Source of the DNA: Phocaeicola coprophilus DSM 18228 = JCM 13818
GTDB lineage: Bacteria > Bacteroidota > Bacteroidia > Bacteroidales > Bacteroidaceae
Direction: 5' to 3'
Assembly (NCBI RefSeq): GCF_000157915.1
Contig: NZ_EQ973631.1
Span: forward strand, 119,241-183,240
Length of the DNA: 64,000 nt
Below are positions 49,269 through 58,076 of the stretch, piece after piece. Every line of letters begins with the position of its first letter. The first letter of the stretch is position 1. The position numbers and the translations under genes are program-made. A model generated the notes under the pieces. That model was not told where the DNA came from. It worked only from the letters and a program-made list of their open reading frames with translations, and ran no database searches.

Positions 49269-49889
49269 TTATTTTCTTCCAAAGTCAGCCGGTACCTCTC
49301 CCCATTTTTCTGTTTCCCATTTAAGTAATGGAGTCGGGCATCCATTTTCGTGCAGCCACTTCTCAGCCCGTTCAATCAGCCTGAAAAGTTCCTCTGTACG
49401 ATCATTCCGTTCCAGCTTTGTTTTGCATTTTTTCTGTTTTACCCAGTTCAGCGCATTGCGGCTGTCCGAATAAATAGGCATGTGCAGGTTCTTCTGTTTG
49501 AGCAATGCCAGTCCGTGTACAATGGCCAGGAATTCACCGATATTATTGGTTCCATACACAGGTCCGAAGTGAAAGATCTCTTCACCCGTCAGGAGATATA
49601 CTCCCCGATATTCCATCGGTCCCGGGTTTCCGCTGCATGCTGCATCTACGGCCAGGCAGTTCAGATCGAATCCTTCCGGCAGTGCTACGGCCGTTTTCAC
49701 TTTCTCTTTACCGGCTCCCACATACTTGTGAGCGGCTGAGACCAGCGCCTGTTCTGCTTCCTCACGGGTGTCAAATGATTTATAAAGGGCCCCTTTATAA
49801 TTCTTGATTTGCAGTTGACATTCCGTCCATGAAGTGTAGATACCTGGCGCGACCCCTTTCCAGACCACGTAAAACTTTTGCTTCGGCAT
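49269..49889 (-). CDS. rnhA: Ribonuclease H with N-terminal viroplasmin domain
   Basis: RNase HI cleaves the RNA strand of RNA-DNA hybrids. The 206-residue protein has an N-terminal hybrid-binding (caulimovirus viroplasmin) domain (KFYVVWKGVAPGIYTSWTEC at 5-24, then YKGALYKSFDTREEAEQAL). The catalytic domain contains AVDAACSGNPGP near 80 (Asp), GTNNIGEFLAIVHGLAL near 114 (Glu) and YSDSRNALNWVK near 139 (Asp). The Asp-Glu-Asp set is complete. Its start codon shares one base with the argS stop (TAATG), a translational-coupling arrangement. Confidence 0.93.
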   Translation of the reverse strand: MPKQKFYVVWKGVAPGIYTSWTECQLQIKNYKGALYKSFDTREEAEQALVSAAHKYVGAGKEKVKTAVALPEGFDLNCLAVDAACSGNPGPMEYRGVYLLTGEEIFHFGPVYGTNNIGEFLAIVHGLALLKQKNLHMPIYSDSRNALNWVKQKKCKTKLERNDRTEELFRLIERAEKWLHENGCPTPLLKWETEKWGEVPADFGRK

Positions 49890-51706
49890 TACATTCTTTC
49901 CGGAACTTCAATACCCAGCAAGCCCATAGCCAGCTTCACAACCTTGCCCACGTTCTGACTCAGTGCCAGACGGAATACCTTGAGAGCTTCGTTCTCTTCG
50001 CGCAGGATGCTGAAGTCGTGATAGAACTGATTGTATTCTTTCACCAGATCGTATGCATAGTTAGCCAGGATTGACGGGTTGTAGTCCGTACCAGCCTGTT
50101 TCACTACATTGCCGAAGTCTGCCAGCATCTGGATCAGTCCTTCTTCCTTCGTGCTCAGCTCGATGCCGGCTGGGATAACGGCAGGTACTGTAATTCCAGC
50201 TTCTGCAGCCTTGCGGAGAATAGACTGGATACGTGCATAAGTATATTGAATGAAAGGACCCGTATTACCGTTGAAGTCGATGGATTCTTTCGGGTTGAAG
50301 GTCATATTCTTGCGGGCATCTACTTTCAGGATGAAATATTTCAGAGCACCCAGACCTACGATACGTGCAATGTCATCAGCCTCTTCCTTGGTCAGACCAT
50401 CCAGTTTACCCAGTTCGTTGCTGGTTTCCTTGGCCGTTTCGATCATTGCTTCCATCAGGTCGTCAGCATCTACCACGGTACCTTCACGGCTCTTCATCTT
50501 ACCTTCCGGCAGTTCCACCATTCCGTAAGAGAAGTGAACCAGATCTTTACCCCATTCGAATCCCAGTTTGTCAAGCAGGATAGACAGAACCTGGAAGTGA
50601 TAGTTCTGTTCGTTACCTACTACGTAAATCATCTTGTTGATCGGATAATCCTGGAAACGCAGCTTGGCTGTACCGATATCCTGAGTCATGTATACGGAAG
50701 TACCGTCAGCACGGAGCAGCAGCTTGTGATCCAGACCTTCAGCGGTCAGGTCAGCCCATACGGAACCATCTTCTTTGCGGAAGAAGAAACCTTTTTCGAG
50801 GCCTTCCATTACCTTTTCCTTACCTTCCAGATAAGTTTGTGATTCGTAGTATATCTTGTCGAAGCTGACACCCATCATTTTGTAGGTCTCGTCAAATCCG
50901 GCATATACCCAGTCGTTCATCATTTTCCACAGGCTGCGTACTTCCGGATCGTTGGCTTCCCATTTGCGGAGCATTTCCCGGGCTTCCAGCATCAGCGGAG
51001 ATTCAGCTTCAGCCTTGGCCTTTGCTTCTTCTTCGTTCATTCCTTCTGCCTGGAACTTAGCCATCAGTTCCTTGACTTCTGCCTTGTAATGTTTGTCGAA
51101 AGCTACGTAATAGTCTCCGATCAGGTGGTCACCTTTCTTGCCTGATGACTCCGGAGTTTCACCGTTACCGTATTTCAGCCAGGCCAGCATGGACTTGCAG
51201 ATGTGAATACCACGGTCGTTTACGATGTTGGTCTTCACTACCTTGTTGCCGTTTGCCGCCATGATGTTTGCCAGTGCGTTACCCAGCAGGTTGTTGCGCA
51301 CGTGTCCCAGATGCAACGGTTTGTTGGTATTCGGTGAAGAATATTCAATCATGACCAGCGGCGCATTCTCATCGGCTTTGCGGATGCCCCATTCTGCATC
51401 GGCGTGGATACGGTTCAGCAGTTCCACCCACACGTCGGAAGCAATAGTCAGGTTCAGGAATCCCTTGATGACGTTATAGCTGGCAATGGCCGGTTCATGC
51501 TGTTTCAGGTATTCACCGATTTCCTGTGCTGTCTGTTCAGGACCCTTCTTCGACATCTTCAGGAACGGGAAAACCACGAGAGTCAGGTGGCCTTCAAATT
51601 CCTTTTTAGTCTTTTGCAGCTGTACCATCTTGGCGGGAACTTCCTGCCCGTACAACTCTTTCACGCCGTTGATTACGGACGCCGTCAGTTTATCTTCAAT
51701 TTTCAT
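49889..51706 (-). CDS. argS: Arginyl-tRNA synthetase
   Basis: A class I synthetase that charges tRNA-Arg, including the tRNA-Arg(CCU) at 40.3 kb. The 605-residue protein has the N-terminal Add-1 domain (about 1-115) and the HIGH motif as KPLHLGHVRNNLLGNA near 134-149. The KMSKS-type loop GKMKSREGTVVDADDL is near 403-418, and an anticodon-binding helical domain (DALR) ends in LLGIEVPERM. A TATCTTTG element at 51744-51751 precedes it. Confidence 0.97.
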   Translation of the reverse strand: MKIEDKLTASVINGVKELYGQEVPAKMVQLQKTKKEFEGHLTLVVFPFLKMSKKGPEQTAQEIGEYLKQHEPAIASYNVIKGFLNLTIASDVWVELLNRIHADAEWGIRKADENAPLVMIEYSSPNTNKPLHLGHVRNNLLGNALANIMAANGNKVVKTNIVNDRGIHICKSMLAWLKYGNGETPESSGKKGDHLIGDYYVAFDKHYKAEVKELMAKFQAEGMNEEEAKAKAEAESPLMLEAREMLRKWEANDPEVRSLWKMMNDWVYAGFDETYKMMGVSFDKIYYESQTYLEGKEKVMEGLEKGFFFRKEDGSVWADLTAEGLDHKLLLRADGTSVYMTQDIGTAKLRFQDYPINKMIYVVGNEQNYHFQVLSILLDKLGFEWGKDLVHFSYGMVELPEGKMKSREGTVVDADDLMEAMIETAKETSNELGKLDGLTKEEADDIARIVGLGALKYFILKVDARKNMTFNPKESIDFNGNTGPFIQYTYARIQSILRKAAEAGITVPAVIPAGIELSTKEEGLIQMLADFGNVVKQAGTDYNPSILANYAYDLVKEYNQFYHDFSILREENEALKVFRLALSQNVGKVVKLAMGLLGIEVPERM

Positions 51707-51743
51707 GCGTGTATGTAGTTTTATGATAATCCGTTCAATGGCG

Positions 51744-51751
51744 CAAAGATA
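51744..51751 (-). promoter_or_regulatory. Putative -7 element for argS-rnhA
   Basis: The minus strand reads TATCTTTG 38 bases before the argS ATG. No TTG is visible at the -33 distance. Confidence 0.45.
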
Positions 51752-51859
51752 GTGAATTTATTTTGTTCTTCCGACAGGGCGTTTCCCCAAATTTGCAGTG
51801 ACTTATTTCACCAGCTTGCTGCACTCAGTCTGTTGTTCCATATATTTATAGAGAGGTCT

Positions 51860-51945
51860 GAAAAACGTTTCGTCATTTACCTTAAAAGCCCGAATTCAAT
51901 GTTGTAAAACGTCGAAGCGTTTTTTTAAAATCCCGAAGGGCTTTT
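51860..51945. repeat. Intergenic short-repeat modules (copy B, opposite orientation to 4.8 kb)
   Basis: TTTACCTTAAAAGCCC at 51876-51891 and AAAACGTCGAAGCGTTTT at 51906-51923 are the reverse complements of modules at 4843-4857 (one T fewer there) and 4855-4872 (exact over 18 bases). A following AAATCCCGAAGGGCTTTTTTT at 51926-51947 could form a small hairpin with T tail. No gene is seen here. Confidence 0.65.
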
Positions 51946-52023
51946 TTTGATTGAAATAAATGGTTTGAATGATGCAAAAGTACTTTCTGGACTGACCGGA
52001 AAAATCGACTGGACGATTCTCCT

Positions 52024-52118
52024 TCATCGAGTATAACGATTAGCCCGCAACGACCGCACGATTGGGCTGCAACGACTGCACGTTTCTGCAGGATCGACCG
52101 CACGTTTCCGGAGGGTCG
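52024..52118. repeat. 22-bp imperfect tandem repeat, three clear units plus degenerate flanks
   Basis: Units at 52047-52068, 52069-52090 and 52091-52112 read GCAACGACCGCACGATTGGG.., GCAACGACTGCACGTTTCTG.. and GGATCGACCGCACGTTTCCG... Neighbouring units agree at 17 of 22 positions, around the core CGACYGCACG. A degenerate unit precedes (from about 52024) and a partial one follows (GGGTCGA). The array is uninterrupted by spacers, so it is not CRISPR, and I see no open reading frame that explains the period (22 is not a multiple of 3). Confidence 0.75.
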
Positions 52119-52144
52119 AAAAGGGATTGTCTGAGGGGGAAAGG

Positions 52145-52197
52145 AAAAAAGTCTTCCCGCCTGGCAGGTCTCGGTGAGACATACGGGGCGGGAAGAC
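52145..52197 (-). terminator. Rho-independent terminator of the sigma factor gene
   Basis: An 11-bp perfect stem (GTCTTCCCGCC at 52151-52161 with GGCGGGAAGAC at 52187-52197) encloses a second stem (GTCTC at 52168-52172 with GAGAC at 52176-52180). On the minus strand six T follow (52150-52145). Confidence 0.9.
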
Positions 52198-52281
52198 TGG
52201 AAGACATGCTCGGGATGAGCACGGTTTATGGGGTGAAACAAGAGTTACCGTTAGCAGAGAGTCCGGAACAGGACGGCAGGA

Positions 52282-52794
52282 TCAGCGGAAATCCTTCAGT
52301 TCCTGCTGGAGTTTCTGACGGGTAAAGTAAATGCGGCTTTTGACGGTTCCCAGAGGGAGACCCAGTTTTTCAGCAATCTCGCGGTACTTGAATCCGGAAA
52401 CATACATGGCGAACGGGATGCGGTATTCCTTGGGCAGAGCGTTTACTACCCGGCGGATTTCTTTCAGATCATGGCTGCTTTCAGTGCTTTCGTCAGCCAG
52501 ATCGATGCTTTGATTCAGATAGAACAGGTTGTCGGTCTGGTCCACGTAGGTCTGGTCGCGTACAGCCTTGCGGTAATTGTTGATAAAAAGGTTGCGCATG
52601 ATGGTGTACATCCATCCTTTGAAATTGGTTTCTGCTGCATATTTTTCTTCGTTGTCCAGCGCTTTCAGGGAAGTTTCCTGAAGAAGGTCGTTGGCATCTT
52701 CGTGGTTGGCTGTTAACTTATAGGCAAAGCGCAGCAGGTCGTTTTGTACATTTATCAGGTCGCGGGTAAAACTCTCAGTTCTCATAATTTTCAT
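52282..52794 (-). CDS. ECF-type RNA polymerase sigma factor
   Basis: A 170-residue sigma-70 family protein with region 2 (FAYKLTANHEDANDLLQETS near 28-47, then TNFKGWMYTIMRNLFINNYR) and region 4 (LPKEYRIPFAMYVSGFKYRE near 119-138, then IAEKLGLPLGTVKSRIYFTR, a helix-turn-helix). It directs RNA polymerase to a special promoter set that cannot be predicted. No anti-sigma factor, TonB receptor or SusCD pair lies beside it, and it is closed by its own terminator. M4 at 52785 is an alternative start. Confidence 0.94.
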   Translation of the reverse strand: MKIMRTESFTRDLINVQNDLLRFAYKLTANHEDANDLLQETSLKALDNEEKYAAETNFKGWMYTIMRNLFINNYRKAVRDQTYVDQTDNLFYLNQSIDLADESTESSHDLKEIRRVVNALPKEYRIPFAMYVSGFKYREIAEKLGLPLGTVKSRIYFTRQKLQQELKDFR

Positions 52795-52952
52795 TTTTAA
52801 ATAATTAATGCAGATGATCTTGGTGAATCATCATACTGCAATATTACGACAAAGTTCTGAGAACGAGGGGATAGTATCTGACATCTTAGGGGGTAAAATC
52901 AGGTATTGATCATTTTGCCCCCTTTATTTACCGGTTAACAGGGGATGGAAAT

Positions 52953-54080
52953 TCATACAACGGCCTTCCGGATTTCCTTTCGCCATGTAGAAGGGGACTG
53001 TCCTTCCTTTGCTTTGAACTGTTTGCTGAAGTGGGCAAGATCGGCGAACCCCACTTGTTCAGCGACTTCGGCCAGGCTTATGTCCGGATTGTTGATCATC
53101 CGCTCTTTGGCTTCTTCGATTCTTAAGCCGTTAACCCACCCGTTGAAGTTTGTCTGATAGGTATCATTGATGAAATTAGAGAGGTATGTGCGGTTGATAC
53201 CTATTTCCTTACTCATTTCCTGAATGGTAAGTCCGGAATGGAGATAACCTTTTCCGGAAGTCCATTCTTTAATTTTCTCTTCTATTTTCTCGTAGTTCAA
53301 TTCGTTGGTTTTTTTCATGACCGTTGTGTTATCTATGGTTAGCGTTATGGTTGGTGAGGCCGGAGTCTGATCCGGTGTCTCATTTTCTTCGATCAGGGGA
53401 TAATTGGCGATGTATATGCCATAGTTATGGAACTGCAGGGCAAAAACTATGTAGAAAATTGTGTAAATTCCTGTGAATATAAGCTGGCTGATGAAGTATG
53501 GGTAAATGTTTACAACAACAGACAGTCCGAACATGATGCACAGGCCGATACACAGAGGGTGGATGCGCTTTTGCAGATAAGGCGCACGCTCGGGATGTAC
53601 CTGTGTCCAGCGTCTGGAGATACGGAGATAAACGCGTATATAGAGGATCAGCAGGAGGGCATAGCAGGCCATGAGGACATAGTAGAGAAGAGTACCCGTC
53701 TGTCCGTCCAGGCCGAAATAGTATATCAGATTTGCGGCCGCCAGCAGAAATGTATAGATCAACTGCCGCCACATGAACCCTTCCAGTTTGTGCCCTATAT
53801 ATATAGGATAGGTGATAGACCAGAGGAATAACAGGGTTTGTATGGGTGCCAGGCTCTGGATAAAGAAAGCTTTCAAGGTTTCATGATAACTTTCCGTGGA
53901 GAATGCGATGCCCAGTGATGCGAGGCCAACCAGAATGTAGGCGGCTTCCACATAAATCCGGCTGTGTTTGTTGCGCCTGCACATTTCTCCTTTCGGCACT
54001 TCTGAGAAGTGGAGGAAAAGAGCCAGTATCAGGCTGCTGACGCCGGAGAATGTCTCCATAGTGAAAAAGATTCTTTCCAT
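52953..54080 (-). CDS. Membrane-anchored AraC family transcriptional regulator
   Basis: A 375-residue protein with about seven membrane helices in residues 1-230 (FSGVSSLILALFLHFSE near 11, LIYTFLLAAANLIYYFGL near 107). A linker near 235-275 follows, then a C-terminal AraC/XylS double helix-turn-helix (GLTIQEMSKEIGINRTYLSN near 287-306 and ISLAEVAEQVGFADLAHFSK near 340-359). A membrane-sensor AraC protein could read an envelope or membrane signal and act on DNA from the membrane. Its target is unknown. It lies 158 bases upstream of the sigma factor on the same strand, so the pair could be one regulatory unit. Confidence 0.92.
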   Translation of the reverse strand: MERIFFTMETFSGVSSLILALFLHFSEVPKGEMCRRNKHSRIYVEAAYILVGLASLGIAFSTESYHETLKAFFIQSLAPIQTLLFLWSITYPIYIGHKLEGFMWRQLIYTFLLAAANLIYYFGLDGQTGTLLYYVLMACYALLLILYIRVYLRISRRWTQVHPERAPYLQKRIHPLCIGLCIMFGLSVVVNIYPYFISQLIFTGIYTIFYIVFALQFHNYGIYIANYPLIEENETPDQTPASPTITLTIDNTTVMKKTNELNYEKIEEKIKEWTSGKGYLHSGLTIQEMSKEIGINRTYLSNFINDTYQTNFNGWVNGLRIEEAKERMINNPDISLAEVAEQVGFADLAHFSKQFKAKEGQSPSTWRKEIRKAVV

Positions 54081-54330
54081 GGCTTGTTGATTTTGCGTTA
54101 AAAGTAGCGAATTGTCAAACTAAGCCTTTGTCAAATCGTAAAAAATCTTGTCTTATAGCTATAAAACATACTTTTGAAGGAGTATGATAAAGGCAATATT
54201 TTTCTTTTCGCTAAGGGTAAATGTAGCAAATTGATAAATATTGCAGAAACGGGATTTCTTGTCTATTTGTACTATGGAGAGGAAATGTATGCTTATCCGA
54301 TGGATATTCGTAACTATTCAGTCGAAAAAA

Positions 54331-55566
54331 TTACTGATAGATCAATTGGGACAGGTATTCTTCTGTCAGTACTTCATTGGCAATCTCCAGCAGTTGGGAA
54401 GCGGTAAGTTCTTCGATGCGGCGGTACACTTCTTCCCGGCTGTCGTATTTGCCGTAGTGAAGAAAGCATTTGCCCATGTCGAGGGCATTGTTCTCAAAAT
54501 TGTCACTTGCCACTCCGATTTGCCCGATGATCTGCTTCTTGGCAGCATGAAGCTGGGCGGTGGTCAGTGCACGGTCACGCAGTTGTTTCAACTCTTTCCG
54601 CACCAGACTGATACATGAGTCGACGTCTTCCGGATCGCAGCCGAAGTAGATACAGAACGTTCCGGTGTCGGTATAGGAGGTAAGATTTGATTCTACATTA
54701 TACACCAGCCCCCGGCGTTCGCGCAGGGATACGTTGAGGCGGCTGTTCATTCCGGGCCCTCCCAGAATGTTGTTCAACAGATAAAGACCGGTACGTCGTT
54801 CATCGTAGGCATGATAGCCGCGGCCCCCGATCATGACGTGTGCCTGATGGGTATCCTTGTGTGTCGTGAGGTGCTGCGGACGATAAGGCAGCGGAGACTG
54901 GCGGTGATAGCCTTCGAAAGCCGAACAGGGAATATCAGCTGTGACTTTCTCCAGTGTACGCAAAGCCTTGCGGAAGTCAATATCCCCCAGAATAAAGAAT
55001 ACCATGTTGGTGGAACGGTAAAATCTTCTTGTAAAATTCAGGGCATCCTGGCTGGTGAAGTTCCGGAGCAGGTCTGGCTTTCCCAAAATGTTTCTGCCCA
55101 GGGGATGGTTGGGAAAAATCAGTTCTTCAAAGTCGTCAAAGATCAGTTCAGCCGGACTGTCTTCATAGCTTTGGATTTCATCGATGATGACTTCCACTTC
55201 CTTGTCTATTTCCTGTTGGGGGTAGGTGCTGTGAAATACGATGTCCGTCAGCAATTCTGCTGCGCGTGAGAAATGTTCTTTCAGAAAAGCACTGTAGACT
55301 ACAGTCTCTTCCTTATTGGTGTAGGCGTTCAGATCGCCTCCTACATTTTCCATGCGGTTCAGGATATGCCAGGCCTTCCGCTTATGGGTTCCCTTGAAGA
55401 TAAGGTGTTCCACAAAGTGGGCCATACCTTGCTCGTGCGGCTGTTCATCGCGTGTGCCGGCATCAACGGTATAACCGCAGTAAGCAACATTTGTCGGGCT
55501 GGGTGCATGAATGACACGAAGTCCGTTAGGCAAGGTAAAAGTACTATATGACATGATCTTTTGCAT
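54331..55566 (-). CDS. M16 family zinc peptidase (processing peptidase-like)
   Basis: A 411-residue single-unit M16 peptidase (the size of mitochondrial processing peptidase beta, about 45 kDa). The inverted zinc motif HFVEH (His50, Glu53, His54) lies in GMAHFVEHLIFKGT, the third ligand Glu follows in TNKEETVVYSAFL near 84, and the C-terminal half has the substrate-binding GGPGMNSRLNVSLRERRGLVY block near 264. There is no signal peptide, so it is likely cytoplasmic. A good promoter is at 55586-55616. Translation may start at the ATG at 55566 or at MSYSTFTLPN (55554). Confidence 0.93.
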   Translation of the reverse strand: MQKIMSYSTFTLPNGLRVIHAPSPTNVAYCGYTVDAGTRDEQPHEQGMAHFVEHLIFKGTHKRKAWHILNRMENVGGDLNAYTNKEETVVYSAFLKEHFSRAAELLTDIVFHSTYPQQEIDKEVEVIIDEIQSYEDSPAELIFDDFEELIFPNHPLGRNILGKPDLLRNFTSQDALNFTRRFYRSTNMVFFILGDIDFRKALRTLEKVTADIPCSAFEGYHRQSPLPYRPQHLTTHKDTHQAHVMIGGRGYHAYDERRTGLYLLNNILGGPGMNSRLNVSLRERRGLVYNVESNLTSYTDTGTFCIYFGCDPEDVDSCISLVRKELKQLRDRALTTAQLHAAKKQIIGQIGVASDNFENNALDMGKCFLHYGKYDSREEVYRRIEELTASQLLEIANEVLTEEYLSQLIYQ

Positions 55567-55585
55567 GATAAACGGTTTCCGGCGG

Positions 55586-55616
55586 CAAAATTACATAAAT
55601 ACTTATTGCTATTCAA
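55586..55616 (-). promoter_or_regulatory. Bacteroidetes-type promoter of the M16 peptidase gene
   Basis: Minus strand TTG (55614-55616), 20-base spacer, TAATTTTG (55586-55593), 19 bases before the ATG at 55566. The short leader favours the start at 55554 or a very short 5' end. Confidence 0.65.
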
Positions 55617-55667
55617 CGTAAAATGCAGATATTTGCAAAACAGAATCGCTTTAGAAGAGGTGAAGAT

Positions 55668-56201
55668 ATGGATAAGATAGCTATATTTTGTTCTGCTTCG
55701 GACCATATTGCTCCGGTTTATGTGGAAAAAGCGCGTGAACTGGGAGCCTGGATGGGGCAGAACCGGAAATGGCTGGTGTACGGAGGATCGGACACCGGAC
55801 TGATGGAAGAAGTGGCCCGTGCAGCCAAGGAGCAGGGGGCTATGATCATGGGCGTGGTGCCCGACAAACTTGAAGAACGGGGGCGGGTGAGCAATCTGCT
55901 TGATGTGACGTTCCATACCGTAAATCTGAGTGACCGTAAGGATATCATGCTTCAGGAAGCGGATGTGATGGTGGCTTTGCCGGGAGGAGTGGGGACACTC
56001 GACGAGGTGTTCCATGTGATGGCAGGGGCAACTATCGGCTATCATTCCAAACAAGTCATCTTCTATAATGTGGAAGGATTCTGGAACGGGCTGCTGGATT
56101 TCCTGAGCGGACTGGAAGCTGCGAACTTTGCCCACCGTCCGCTGAACAACTTTTATCAGGTAGCCAATACCTTTGAGGAACTGACTGCCTTGCTGAAATG
56201 A
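55668..56201 (+). CDS. LOG family protein (cytokinin-activating-type phosphoribohydrolase)
   Basis: A 177-residue Rossmann-fold protein of the TIGR00730/LOG family, which removes ribose-5-phosphate from nucleoside monophosphates (cytokinin ribotides in plants, AMP in bacteria). The start MDKIAIFCSASD is at 55668. It contains LVYGGSDTGLMEEVARAA near 35-52 and the catalytic PGGVGTLDEVF near 105-115 (PGGxGTxxE), with metal- and substrate-contacting Arg near 85. In bacteria it probably serves purine salvage. The SIS gene follows after 24 bases. Confidence 0.92.
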   Translation: MDKIAIFCSASDHIAPVYVEKARELGAWMGQNRKWLVYGGSDTGLMEEVARAAKEQGAMIMGVVPDKLEERGRVSNLLDVTFHTVNLSDRKDIMLQEADVMVALPGGVGTLDEVFHVMAGATIGYHSKQVIFYNVEGFWNGLLDFLSGLEAANFAHRPLNNFYQVANTFEELTALLK

Positions 56202-56225
56202 ATATTCACTAAAAAACAACCTGAT

Positions 56226-56828
56226 ATGATTTCATCTATTAATGAATTGCTGAAGCGCGAAGCCCAGGCTGTATTGAACATTCCGGTGACGGATGCGTAT
56301 GAGAAAGCCGTGGCTCTGATTGTGGAGCAGGTACATGAAAAGAAAGGTAAGCTGGTGACCAGCGGCATGGGAAAGGCAGGGCAGATTGCCATGAACATTG
56401 CCACTACATTCTGTTCAACCGGCATCCCGGCTGTGTTCCTGCATCCTAGCGAGGCACAGCATGGTGACCTGGGAATTCTGCAGGAAAATGATCTGATGCT
56501 GCTGATTTCCAATTCGGGAAAGACCCGTGAGATTGTAGAATTGACGGAACTGGCCCGAAAACTGAATCCGGATATGAAGAAGATTGTCATTACGGGAAAT
56601 CCTGACAGTCCGCTGGCACAGGCAGCAGATATTTGCCTGGCAACCGGTCATCCTGATGAAGTTTGCCTGCTGGGTATGACACCGACTACTTCCACTACGG
56701 TGATGACGGTTATCGGAGACATTCTGGTCGTTGAGACCATGCGGCGTACAGGCTTCACTATTGAGGAATATAGTAAGCGTCATCATGGCGGTTACCTGGG
56801 CGAACGTTCACGTGAATTGAGCAAGTAG
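56226..56828 (+). CDS. kdsD: Single-SIS-domain D-arabinose-5-phosphate isomerase
   Basis: The enzyme interconverts ribulose-5-phosphate and arabinose-5-phosphate, the first step to Kdo for lipopolysaccharide. The 200-residue protein is the SIS domain alone: VTSGMGKAGQIAMNIATTFC near 41-60, SEAQHGDLGILQENDL near 77, ISNSGKTREIVELTELA near 97-113 and PTTSTTVMTVIGD near 156-168. The C-terminal RHHGGYLGERS matches the isomerase signature HPGGALG. The CBS pair of E. coli KdsD/GutQ is absent, a CBS-less form known from Bacteroides. Other SIS isomerases remain possible. Confidence 0.82.
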   Translation: MISSINELLKREAQAVLNIPVTDAYEKAVALIVEQVHEKKGKLVTSGMGKAGQIAMNIATTFCSTGIPAVFLHPSEAQHGDLGILQENDLMLLISNSGKTREIVELTELARKLNPDMKKIVITGNPDSPLAQAADICLATGHPDEVCLLGMTPTTSTTVMTVIGDILVVETMRRTGFTIEEYSKRHHGGYLGERSRELSK

Positions 56829-56848
56829 TCTTTCCGTTGTAGAAAAAC

Positions 56849-56906
56849 AAGGAGACAGATAGTCATTTCTTTTTCGGAAGAGTGGCCGTCTGTCTCCTTT
56901 CTTTTT
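56849..56906 (+). terminator. Terminator between the SIS gene and mnmA
   Basis: An 11-bp perfect stem (AAGGAGACAGA at 56849-56859 with TCTGTCTCCTT at 56889-56899), 29-base loop, followed by TCTTTTT. The two genes converge here. Confidence 0.82.
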
Positions 56907-56932
56907 CCCAGCCGCTAAAGAGGGAATCCGGA

Positions 56933-58069
56933 TTATTTGCTGAAACGTTCCTGATTCTCTGCCGCTATTTTGCGGATTGCCTGCTGGAAAGCAATAAAGC
57001 CTCCGCCCAGTACGCGATTGCCGTCATAGAAAACTGCTGACTGGCCGGGGGTGATGGCTGAAGCCGGTCCTTCGAACTTCACCAGCAGACGATTGTCGTC
57101 AAGCGTAATGACACGACAGGGAATGGCCCGGCTGCGGTAACGGATGCGAACAGACAGACTGGGGCAGGTGAGCAATTCTTCCAGATTGGCTACGTTGACA
57201 TCCTCTACGAGCATATACTCGGCATTCAGCTGTTCTGCGTCACCCAGCATTACTGTATTCTTGGCCGGATTGATCTTGAGTACGTAAGCAGGTTTGCCCA
57301 GTGCAATGTCCAGTCCCCGCCGTTGTCCGATGGTGTAATAGGCGAATCCTTTGTGCTGTCCCAGTTTGAGTCCCTTGCTGTCAACAAACCATCCCGGGCC
57401 GATGCGTTCGTCAATGTCCGGACAATGCTCCCGGAGAAAGTCGCGGTAATCTTTGTCGATAAAGCAGATCTCCATACTTTCACCTCCGCGGGCTTTGGCC
57501 TCAAATCCTTTCTCTGCCAGGTAAGCCCGTACCTCTTGTTTGGTCATTCCGCCTAAGGGGAAGATCATACGGCGCAGAATTTCCTGCGGCAACTTCCAGA
57601 GGAAATATGACTGGTCTTTGGTGGGATCGTCACCGGTCAGAATATAACGGTAGCCATTACGGTCTTCAAGCTGGCAGTAGTGGCCTGTGGCAATCCAGGC
57701 GCAGTCCGTACGATCGGCCCATTCGCAGAGGATACGTTCCTTGAACAGTGGGTTACACATCACGCAAGGGTTGGGGGTCCGTCCTCTCATGTATTCGTCG
57801 ATGAAGTATTTCACAATTACCTGGCGGAACTCTTCGCGTACGTCGGCGACGTGGTGCTCAATTCCCAGTCGGGCAGCAAGAGCCTGGGCTTCGAGCACTT
57901 CGTCCGGCTGTTCCTGGCCGGGTGTGCTGAAATGGGACGGCACGTCCCAGGTGCGCATGGTGACTCCGACTACTTCATATCCTTGTTCCTGCAGCATGAT
58001 GCATACGGCAGAACTGTCTATTCCGCCACTCATGCCTACCAATACTCTTTTGTCTTTGTGGATTGTCAT
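56933..58069 (-). CDS. mnmA: tRNA-specific 2-thiouridylase
   Basis: MnmA adenylates and thiolates U34 of tRNA-Lys, -Glu and -Gln. The start at 58069 gives 378 residues beginning [20 protein letters not shown] with the PP-loop at 10-21. The catalytic Cys pair is C102 ([12 protein letters not shown]105 completes the CxxC) and C201 ([11 protein letters not shown]). The C-terminal beta-barrel domain runs from about 290. The longer frame upstream overlaps the neighbouring gene's end and is not part of it. Bacteroidales often have several mnmA copies. It lies 7 bases after an EFR1 ferredoxin gene. Confidence 0.93.
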   Translation of the reverse strand: MTIHKDKRVLVGMSGGIDSSAVCIMLQEQGYEVVGVTMRTWDVPSHFSTPGQEQPDEVLEAQALAARLGIEHHVADVREEFRQVIVKYFIDEYMRGRTPNPCVMCNPLFKERILCEWADRTDCAWIATGHYCQLEDRNGYRYILTGDDPTKDQSYFLWKLPQEILRRMIFPLGGMTKQEVRAYLAEKGFEAKARGGESMEICFIDKDYRDFLREHCPDIDERIGPGWFVDSKGLKLGQHKGFAYYTIGQRRGLDIALGKPAYVLKINPAKNTVMLGDAEQLNAEYMLVEDVNVANLEELLTCPSLSVRIRYRSRAIPCRVITLDDNRLLVKFEGPASAITPGQSAVFYDGNRVLGGGFIAFQQAIRKIAAENQERFSK

Positions 58070-58076
58070 GATCTGT

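Noticed and set aside
52024-52118. Possible CRISPR array
   Set aside because: The 22-bp units are directly adjacent, with no spacers, and no cas gene is in the window.
54174-54407. 77-codon plus-strand frame between the AraC and M16 genes
   Set aside because: It runs into the antisense of the M16 gene, has no promoter and no recognisable features; 54081-54330 looks like plain intergenic DNA.
56807-56816. TTCACGTGAA core, possible parS
   Set aside because: Only the 10-base core matches, the outer bases do not, and it lies inside the end of the SIS isomerase coding region.
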